A stretch of 20,374 bases of DNA from an uncultured Eubacteriales bacterium (lineage in GTDB: Bacteria > Bacillota_A > Clostridia > Oscillospirales > Oscillospiraceae), in contig ONPY01000039.1 of the NCBI GenBank assembly GCA_900319835.1, positions 1 to 20,374 of the forward strand, read 5' to 3'. Below are positions 15,780 to 20,374 of this stretch, piece after piece. A program made the position numbers and the translations under genes. The notes beneath the pieces were generated by a model that worked only from the letters and a program-made list of their open reading frames with translations, ran no database searches and was not told the DNA's origin. Each line of letters starts with the position of its first letter. Within the stretch, counting starts at the first letter, position 1.

Positions 15780-17696
15780 TTAAGTCGCCATGGCGGGCTC
15801 CGCCGCCTCTGTTTCTGTGGGGGCGATCTCATCGTACATCTGATCCTGCGGCTCGTCGATCAGAGAGAGCATGCAGGCGCGCACCTCGGCGTTCTCAGCA
15901 TAGAGCACACCCCGCAGCCGCTCCATCTTCTCCGCAATCTGCTCGGGCGTATAGCGTACCTGGTGACCGATGTAGATGAGACTGTTGTCGGTTTTCTGCA
16001 GGCCCTCGGATTTCAGCAGCAGTTCCTCGTACAGTTTCTCGCCCGGGCGCAGGCCGGTATACTCAATCTTGATGTCCACGTCCGGCTCAAAACCGGAGAG
16101 ACGGATCATCTTGCGGGCCATGTCGTCGATTTTGACGGGACTGCCCATATCCAGCACGAAGACCTCGCCCTCGTGAGCGTAGGCTCCGGCCTGGAGGATC
16201 AGGGAGACGGCCTCCGGAATGGTCATGAAGAAGCGGGTGACGCGCTTGTCGGTGACAGTGACGGGGCCGCCTGCGGCGATCTGTTTTTTGAACAGGGGAA
16301 TGACGCTGCCGTTGCTGCCCAGCACGTTGCCGAAGCGCACGGCGATATAGCTGGTGTCACTGCTGCCGTTCATGGACTGTACGATCATCTCGCACAAACG
16401 CTTGGAGGCGCCCATGACGTTGGTCGGGTTGACGGCTTTGTCGGTGGAGATCAGGATAAACAGGCTCGTGCCGAAGTCTCCTGCGGCCTTGGCCACGTTC
16501 CAGGTGCCGAAGACATTGTTCTTGATGGACTCCGCAGGACTGTCCTCCATGAGCGGGACGTGCTTGTGGGCGGCCGCGTGGCAGACTACCGCGGGGCGGT
16601 ACTTGGCGAAGAGATCGCGTACGCGCCGCTCGTCCCGAACGGAGCCGATCAGCACCACCAGGTTCAGCTCGGGGTGATCCTTGCGCAGCTCCATCTGAAT
16701 GTCGTAGGCGTTGTTCTCGTAAATGTCGAAAATGATCAGACAGCCTGGCTGCATCCGCGCCAGCTGGCGGCAGAGCTCACTGCCGATGGAGCCGCCGCCG
16801 CCGGTGACCAGAACGGTCTTGCCCCGGACCTTTTCGGCGATGGCAGTGCTGTCGGCGGTGACCTGTGTACGGCCGAGCAGGTCTTCAATGCTCACGCTTC
16901 TGACCTGCTGGAGTGTGACCTCGCCATTGGCAAGCTGGCTGAGCGTGGGAAGCGTTTTCAGCGTGACACCGCAGGCGCTGCAGATTTCCAGAATCTCGTT
17001 CCGGGTAGTCAGGGAAGCGGAGGGGATGCAGAAGATGACCTCTTCCACAGCGTACCTGTTAACGGCTTCGGGGATGAAGCTGCGGTTGCCCACGACCTTG
17101 ACACCGCGGATTCGGGTGCCGAGCTTGCCGGGATCGTCGTCGATGAGACAGACGGGCTTGTTGCGGGAGTGGGGGTTTTCATCAAATTCCCGCAGGGCAA
17201 GGGCGCCCGCGTTGCCGGCGCCGATGATCATCGTGCGTTTGCGGATGATATGGCTGGCGCGCAGCTGATGGTCCTGGGTGGCGCGCCGGTAGAGAAAACG
17301 GGAAGCCGCCTCAAGGACAAACAGGATCATGGCAAAGATGAAGGGAAAGCTGCGGGGAGTGAAGCAGCGCAGCAGCAGCGCGATGGTGTAATAAAAAGCG
17401 GCGGCGGAGACACTGGCAAAGCCGATGTTGAGCAGCTCCTTTTCCCCGGCGTATTCCCAGCGGCTGCTGTAGAGATTGAAGAAGCAGAAAACCAGAATGG
17501 CGGCAAGCGTGGCCGGAACAGCGCAGAGCTTCAGGGTTTCAAAGGCCAGAAGCGCAGAGCTGCTCATAACAAACTCAAAGCGGACGATTACCGCCGCAAA
17601 AGCGGAGAGATTGATCAGCAGTATATCGATAAAAATCAGAAACCCGATGCTTAGCCGATGGCGCTGGCCGGATCTTCTGTTGTTGTTGATGTCCAT
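15780..17696 (-). CDS. Membrane nucleotide-sugar 4,6-dehydratase (FlaA1/WbpM/CapD class)
   Basis: The 638-residue protein has an N-terminal domain with four membrane segments (about 15-38, 57-74, 92-110 and 117-132). A first Rossmann domain follows, with TMIIGAGNAGALALREF (155-171), then a second NAD(P)-binding domain with VLVTGGGGSIGSELC (295-309), HAAAHKHVPLMED (373-385) and ISTDKAVNPTNVMGASK (416-432). The catalytic set S/T-M-K (M428, K432), with methionine in place of the usual tyrosine, is a known trait of long UDP-GlcNAc 4,6-dehydratases such as WbpM. RFFMTIPEA and GLRPGEKLYEELL occur near the end, as in CapD. Product: a UDP-4-keto-6-deoxy sugar for surface polysaccharide or protein glycosylation. 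The start at 17696 is set by GGAGG five bases upstream; an ATG at 17783 would add 29 residues without family support. Confidence 0.92.
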   Translation of the reverse strand: MDINNNRRSGQRHRLSIGFLIFIDILLINLSAFAAVIVRFEFVMSSSALLAFETLKLCAVPATLAAILVFCFFNLYSSRWEYAGEKELLNIGFASVSAAAFYYTIALLLRCFTPRSFPFIFAMILFVLEAASRFLYRRATQDHQLRASHIIRKRTMIIGAGNAGALALREFDENPHSRNKPVCLIDDDPGKLGTRIRGVKVVGNRSFIPEAVNRYAVEEVIFCIPSASLTTRNEILEICSACGVTLKTLPTLSQLANGEVTLQQVRSVSIEDLLGRTQVTADSTAIAEKVRGKTVLVTGGGGSIGSELCRQLARMQPGCLIIFDIYENNAYDIQMELRKDHPELNLVVLIGSVRDERRVRDLFAKYRPAVVCHAAAHKHVPLMEDSPAESIKNNVFGTWNVAKAAGDFGTSLFILISTDKAVNPTNVMGASKRLCEMIVQSMNGSSDTSYIAVRFGNVLGSNGSVIPLFKKQIAAGGPVTVTDKRVTRFFMTIPEAVSLILQAGAYAHEGEVFVLDMGSPVKIDDMARKMIRLSGFEPDVDIKIEYTGLRPGEKLYEELLLKSEGLQKTDNSLIYIGHQVRYTPEQIAEKMERLRGVLYAENAEVRACMLSLIDEPQDQMYDEIAPTETEAAEPAMAT

Positions 17697-17791
17697 AGTG
17701 CCTCCAAAAGCTGTGGGCGCCGGTCGCAGACGGGCGCCTTCTGCCGCTGTGAATGCGAAAAAGCGGATAGAAAATCGAAACACGCTATAAA

Positions 17792-17820
17792 ATTATAGCA
17801 GAGGCAGGGGGGAAATGCAA
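17792..17820 (-). promoter_or_regulatory. Promoter of the 4,6-dehydratase gene
   Basis: On the minus strand TTGCAT (17820-17815), a 17-base spacer and a perfect TATAAT (17797-17792) form a promoter. The transcript leader would be about 90 bases. A short inverted repeat (CTATAA, 2 bases, TTATAG) at 17785-17798 overlaps the -10 and start region. Confidence 0.6.
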
Positions 17821-17901
17821 GCCGGGGAAACATAGGGTAAGAAAGGTTTTGCGGGCTTTTCAGGCCCTTTCCAGAATCTGAAAAAATAATGAAAAAAAGG
17901 C

Positions 17902-17930
17902 TTGCTTTTTTTTAACCTTTATGCTAATAT
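17902..17930 (+). promoter_or_regulatory. Promoter of the tRNA-Pro gene
   Basis: TTGCTT (17902-17907), 17 bases, then TAATAT (17925-17930) preceded by an extended TGC. An overlapping TATAAT at 17928-17933 is an alternative -10. The tRNA begins 18 bases downstream of the first hexamer. The sequence around it is T-rich, unlike the neighbouring genes. Confidence 0.6.
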
Positions 17931-17947
17931 AATCGAGCGCAAGAGAT

Positions 17948-18023
17948 CCGGGTGTAGCGCAGTTGGTAGCGTGCTTGAATGGGGTTCAAGAGGCCGGAAG
18001 TTCGAATCTTCTCACTCGGACCA
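17948..18023 (+). tRNA. tRNA-Pro (anticodon GGG)
   Basis: A 76-base cloverleaf can be folded by eye. The acceptor stem CCGGGTG (17948-17954) pairs with CACTCGG, with one G-U pair, followed by discriminator A and an encoded CCA end. A GCGC/GCGT D arm carries GG in its loop. The anticodon stem is CTTGA/TCAAG with loop ATGGGGT (17979-17985), giving anticodon GGG at 17981-17983. The TTCGAAT T loop is closed by GGAAG/CTTCT. Bacterial proline tRNAs share the CCGGGTG-TA-GCGCAG start. A promoter lies upstream and a terminator starts three bases after the CCA. Its 3' end is the likely integration point of the element to the right. Confidence 0.95.
17984..18023. other. Predicted attL region in the tRNA-Pro 3' end
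   Basis: The integrase gene lies directly after the tRNA with its 3' end facing it, the usual arrangement for tyrosine-integrase elements that recombine within the T arm and acceptor end of a tRNA gene and leave the tRNA intact. The exact core is not visible because the matching attR lies outside the window; the span is an estimate covering the anticodon arm end to the CCA. Confidence 0.45.
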
Positions 18024-18025
18024 AA

Positions 18026-18059
18026 AATCCTCAATTTCGAAAGAAATTGGGGATTTTTT
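18026..18059 (+). terminator. Terminator after the tRNA-Pro gene
   Basis: A 13-bp stem with one wobble pair (18026-18038 with 18043-18055, AATCCTCAATTTC) has a GAAA loop and ends in six T residues (18054-18059). It lies three bases after the tRNA CCA. Confidence 0.85.
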
Positions 18060-18079
18060 CTGCCTAAAAATACCCCTCT

Positions 18080-19234
18080 TCAGGCCCTGACTGGAATTTG
18101 ACTGGAATGAACTTCCGATTTGCAAAAAGCCTGGTCGAAAGCCTCCACCGCTTTTTGTTTCACCGGGGACTGTACATGCAGGTAATGCTGCGTCATATCC
18201 AGATCCGCGTGGCCAACCATACTCTGAATGGTCGCCAGATCCACACCCAACGCCTGCATCTGGCTGACGTAGGTGTGGCGGCAGGAGTGCGGCGTCAACA
18301 CCCGAACGCCATCCAAATCTTCAAGATAGCTTTTGAACTTGTCCCGGTAGTGCTTGGGGTCAAAAGGCTGTTCCCGCTGTGGAGATTGGAAGATGTATTT
18401 GTTGTTGGTGGCTCGCAGACCGACGACCATACTGCGCAGTCCCTGGGGGATCGGCACGTCGCGGACACTGTCCCGTGTCTTTGGCTGACCGATCTCCACT
18501 TTGCCGCCCACCACCTTGACAGCCTGACGGATGTGAATCACGGAGCCGTCTTCCTCAATCAGCCTGGGCTCCAGAGCCAGCAGCTCCTGCATGCGGATTC
18601 CGGTGCCCAGCATCAGGCGGATGCTGTTGCCGATCCTGTCGCGGGGGAGACCCTCCATCAGGCATGTGACTTCATCGGCGGTAAATGCATCCTTGGCCTG
18701 CATGGGCTTGCTGGAACGCATTTTCTCCGCACAGGCCCCCGGATTGCGATTGATCAGCTCGTTTGCCTCGGCCTTGTTCATGATCTGATACAGCATGCCC
18801 CGGGCCTTGGCCAGGTAGCTGTCAGATTTGCCCTCCCGCCGAAGAGACCGCAGCAGATCCTCAATATCCATGGCCCTGATCGTGTTGATGGGCCGATCTC
18901 CGATCTTCGTTTTCAGTGCGTTGAGCGTATATTTATAGCTGTGCAGGGTCGTCCCGGAGATACTCTCCTTGTGCCCCTCGTACCAGGTATCGGCCCACTC
19001 GGAAAACGAGATCGTGGGCTTGACGGTCGGCCTATCATGCAGGGCAATTTCCCCATCGTCAAGCTTCTGCATGAATGAGCGCATTTGTTCCAGAGCTTCC
19101 TTTCGGGTCCTGCCATAGAAGGACTTTCGCCTTCTCCGACCGTCTCTCTGAAAGCCGACCATGACGGCACACTCCCATCGGCCGTCCTTACGTTTGTTGA
19201 TTGTTCCTTCGCCGTTGCAGCGTTTTCCTGACAA
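18080..19234 (-). CDS. int: Tyrosine recombinase/integrase (Tn916-Int-like)
   Basis: The 384-residue integrase has an N-terminal arm-binding domain (about 8-65, with GTINKRKDGRW and a RRRRKSFYGRTRKEA stretch), a SAM-like core-binding domain (about 75-175) and a C-terminal catalytic domain with the full set R214 (GTGIRMQE), K252 (QPKTRDSVRDV), H316 and R319 (HSCRHT), H342 (GHADL) and Y351 (HYLHV). It cuts and joins DNA at the att site. The start is set at TTG 19234: AAAGGAG lies five bases upstream, while the longer ATG version (19318) has 28 extra residues unlike the family. Its 3' end faces the tRNA. Good alternatives to integration at tRNA-Pro are not apparent. Confidence 0.93.
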   Translation of the reverse strand: MSGKRCNGEGTINKRKDGRWECAVMVGFQRDGRRRRKSFYGRTRKEALEQMRSFMQKLDDGEIALHDRPTVKPTISFSEWADTWYEGHKESISGTTLHSYKYTLNALKTKIGDRPINTIRAMDIEDLLRSLRREGKSDSYLAKARGMLYQIMNKAEANELINRNPGACAEKMRSSKPMQAKDAFTADEVTCLMEGLPRDRIGNSIRLMLGTGIRMQELLALEPRLIEEDGSVIHIRQAVKVVGGKVEIGQPKTRDSVRDVPIPQGLRSMVVGLRATNNKYIFQSPQREQPFDPKHYRDKFKSYLEDLDGVRVLTPHSCRHTYVSQMQALGVDLATIQSMVGHADLDMTQHYLHVQSPVKQKAVEAFDQAFCKSEVHSSQIPVRA

Positions 19235-19317
19235 AATAACTCCTTTCCTCAGTCCTTGTGTTTCTTCAGGACTATTTTTACATAATAGAACCGATTTTTC
19301 AAGGATACGGCCACACA

Positions 19318-19356
19318 AGACCCGTCGGGATCTGAATGATCTCGACGGGTCTTTTT
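19318..19356 (+). terminator. Hairpin with + strand T run between int and the HTH gene
   Basis: A 15-bp stem with one wobble pair (19318-19332 with 19338-19352) has a 5-base loop and is followed by TTTTT on the + strand. Both flanking genes lie on the minus strand, where the hairpin has only TTGTG after it. It therefore best stops rightward transcripts, for instance read-through from the tRNA side, and only weakly attenuates minus-strand transcription from the HTH gene into int. Confidence 0.65.
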
Positions 19357-19358
19357 CC

Positions 19359-19550
19359 TTACTGAGTCTGATGGTCGATCCATTGCAGCAGCTTGTCCCG
19401 CGGGACCAGCAGCCGCTTGCCGATATGGATAGTGGGAAAGCCCTCGCTGTGCATCAGCGTGTAAGCGGAGTTTCTGGCGATGCCGAGCACGTCCGCCACC
19501 TGCTGGGCGTTGAGCGTAAAGGGAAGATTTTGCATTTCCTGATCATTCAT
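19359..19550 (-). CDS. Excisionase-like helix-turn-helix protein
   Basis: The 63-residue protein has a MerR/excisionase-type helix-turn-helix (HTH_17): TLNAQQVADVLGIARNSAY (12-30), then the wing FPTIHIGKRLLVPRDKLLQWI (about 36-57). Such proteins bend DNA at att sites and control integrase direction, or act as small regulators. The start at 19550 is supported by GAGG eight bases upstream; a longer frame to 19769 lies inside the ParB gene on the same strand in another frame and is a shadow. It sits between parB and int on the minus strand, 28 bases after the parB stop codon, with a hairpin before int. A role in excision is likely by context but unproven. Confidence 0.82.
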   Translation of the reverse strand: MNDQEMQNLPFTLNAQQVADVLGIARNSAYTLMHSEGFPTIHIGKRLLVPRDKLLQWIDHQTQ

Positions 19551-19578
19551 CCCGATCACCTCGATTCCTAATCCCGAT

Positions 19579-20374
19579 CTATCGCGCGTCGCGGCCGCGC
19601 TCGCGCTGGCGTTTGAGAAGCTCGAGACCCTTGAGAATGTCCCGGCGGATCTCTTCATTGGTATAGCGGGGCGGGAAGAAGCTGCGGAAATCCTCCCGTT
19701 TGAGCTTGATCTGCTCCTGCTGGTTGGGCTTCTCCTGCTGCATGAGCGCTTGGATGGCGGCGGCATCAAGAGTCCCGGCCTGGGCTGCCTTTTTCAGCTG
19801 GATGGCCTGAGCGTGGGACGGTGTACACTGGTTGGTCTCCATGGCGGTGAGAAGCTGGTGCTGCTGCTCTTCTGATAGATAGGAGAGCTCCACTGCCGGA
19901 TTGAAGGCGATACGGCCCTCGTCCACCTTGGCGAGAAGCTCCGGGATAAGACTCGTCAGGCGAATGTAACGGAATACTTGATCGCGGCTGTCATTTGCGG
20001 ATTCTCCAACTAAAGTTGCAGAGTCGAACTTCGTCGCAACTTGCGACGAAGTTAAATCAGATCGTTTTCCTTGATTTCTTACGGCTTCCAACTTCATCTT
20101 GTAGGCAAAGGCCTTTTCGCTGGGAAGGATGTGCTCGCGCTGGAGATTGGCGTCCACCATGGCGATCACGGCCTCGTCGTCCGTCATCTCCCGGATGACC
20201 ACCGGCATATCTTCCAGCCCCAAGGCCTGGCAGGCGGCAAGACGCCGGTGACCGGACACCAGCTCGTAGGCGCCGTCCTCCATCGGCCGGGCCAGACCGG
20301 GGGAGAGGACGCCCACCTTGCGGATGCTCTCCACGATCCGCTCCATCTCCTCGTTGTTCTGTACCTTGAAGGGG
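19579..20374 (-). CDS. ParB/RepB/Spo0J-family partition protein, 5' truncated
   Basis: The frame stays open to the window edge, so the N-terminus is missing; codons before the internal ATG at 20344-20346 read FKVQNNEE, as usual in this family. Visible are the ParB/Srx core YELVSGHRRLAACQALG and DANLQREHILPSEKAFAYK, which together supply the nucleotide-binding (CTPase-type) motifs, then an HTH region ending RDQVFRYIRLTSLIPELL, and the stretch AFNPAVELSYLSEEQQHQL. The C-terminal 70 residues, rich in Gln and Lys/Arg, differ from chromosomal ParB. Known role: centromere-like binding for partition; element-borne members may also act in maintenance or regulation. A ParA partner would lie to the right of the window. 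A 12-bp inverted repeat lies inside the gene at 20027-20053. Confidence 0.88.
   Translation of the reverse strand, partial: PFKVQNNEEMERIVESIRKVGVLSPGLARPMEDGAYELVSGHRRLAACQALGLEDMPVVIREMTDDEAVIAMVDANLQREHILPSEKAFAYKMKLEAVRNQGKRSDLTSSQVATKFDSATLVGESANDSRDQVFRYIRLTSLIPELLAKVDEGRIAFNPAVELSYLSEEQQHQLLTAMETNQCTPSHAQAIQLKKAAQAGTLDAAAIQALMQQEKPNQQEQIKLKREDFRSFFPPRYTNEEIRRDILKGLELLKRQRERGRDAR
20027..20053. repeat. Perfect 12-bp inverted repeat inside parB
   Basis: AACTTCGTCGCA (20027-20038) and TGCGACGAAGTT (20042-20053) are perfect inverted copies around the 3-base loop ACT. The encoded residues are TSSQVATKF at the start of the HTH region. A smaller CAACT/AGTTG inverted repeat lies nearby at 20007-20018. 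The local sequence is more AT-rich than the rest of the gene. Confidence 0.75.

Larger units (their letters stand above)
18023..20374. mobile_element. Left end of an integrative (probably conjugative) element at tRNA-Pro
   Basis: Integrase, excisionase-like HTH protein and ParB-like protein lie in one minus-strand block just beyond a tRNA 3' end. This is the typical left module of Firmicute integrative elements. No transfer, replication or cargo gene is inside the window; the element continues to the right and its far end is not seen. The tRNA terminator sequence belongs to the boundary and may be host or element DNA. Confidence 0.8.

Noticed and set aside
15660..17654. Long + strand open frame over the 4,6-dehydratase gene
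   Set aside because: It is the complement of a clear dehydratase with all family motifs, a ribosome binding site, promoter and terminator on the minus strand. The + strand translation has no recognisable domain.
12525..18023. Functional link between the ProXp-type deacylase and the tRNA-Pro gene
   Set aside because: A tRNA-Pro and a possible Ala-tRNA(Pro) editing enzyme occur in the same window, but they are about 5 kb apart on separate transcription units. The tRNA position is explained by element integration, so this is likely coincidence.
19551..19769. N-terminal extension of the HTH gene into parB
   Set aside because: The extension is a low-complexity Ser/Arg-rich shadow of the ParB frame. 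The ribosome binding site fits the start at 19550.
1..20374. CRISPR array, insertion sequence or toxin-antitoxin pair
   Set aside because: I looked for regularly spaced direct repeats, transposase motifs with terminal inverted repeats, and small paired toxin/antitoxin genes, and saw none in this window.

Overview
The window looks like a chromosome segment of a GC-rich, anaerobic gut-type Firmicute, probably of the Clostridia/Oscillospiraceae kind. The reasons are the long two-domain ribosome hibernation factor, AGGAGG-type ribosome binding sites, a Glucos_trans_II-type membrane glucosyltransferase, an Rrf2 regulator with three cysteines, and a Tn916-like mobile module (tyrosine integrase, excisionase-like HTH protein, ParB). 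No species can be assigned from the sequence alone.

Layout. Positions 1-1094 hold the 3' part of a leucine-rich-repeat protein and its terminator. Positions 1200-6585 carry translation and envelope genes on the + strand: hpf with its own promoter and terminator, then a promoter driving rsmI, a Methyltransf_32 methyltransferase, a PlsC-like acyltransferase with a zinc ribbon, and a GltS-like symporter, closed by a terminator. A second + strand unit starts at a good promoter at 6617-6645. It runs through two multi-pass membrane glycosyltransferase-like proteins, a lipoprotein, an M19 dipeptidase, a DegT-like PLP protein, a ProXp/YbaK-type tRNA deacylase, a 58-residue protein and an SRAP protein, with gaps of 1 to 19 bases between genes. 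After a 133-base gap come a histidine phosphatase and an unrecognised 149-residue protein, then a bidirectional-looking terminator.

Two minus-strand host genes follow: an Rrf2-family regulator with an Fe-S-type cysteine pattern, and a 638-residue membrane-anchored nucleotide-sugar 4,6-dehydratase of the FlaA1/WbpM/CapD class. Each has a recognisable promoter. The dehydratase, the two membrane glycosyltransferases and the lipoprotein suggest that surface glycan is made and modified here, although they lie in separate transcription units.

A tRNA-Pro(GGG) gene at 17948-18023 marks the end of the ordinary chromosome. Directly after its terminator lies a minus-strand tyrosine integrase whose C-terminus faces the tRNA, then an excisionase-like HTH protein and a ParB-like protein that runs off the window. 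This is the classical left end of an integrative (probably conjugative) element inserted at a tRNA 3' end. The other end and the cargo lie outside the window.

No clearly new system is proven here. The points most worth checking are the element boundary and its unseen cargo, a perfect 12-bp inverted repeat inside parB, the divergent DegT-like protein between a dipeptidase and a tRNA-editing enzyme, and the modular architecture of the LRR protein. No gene-free stretch exceeds about 250 bases.
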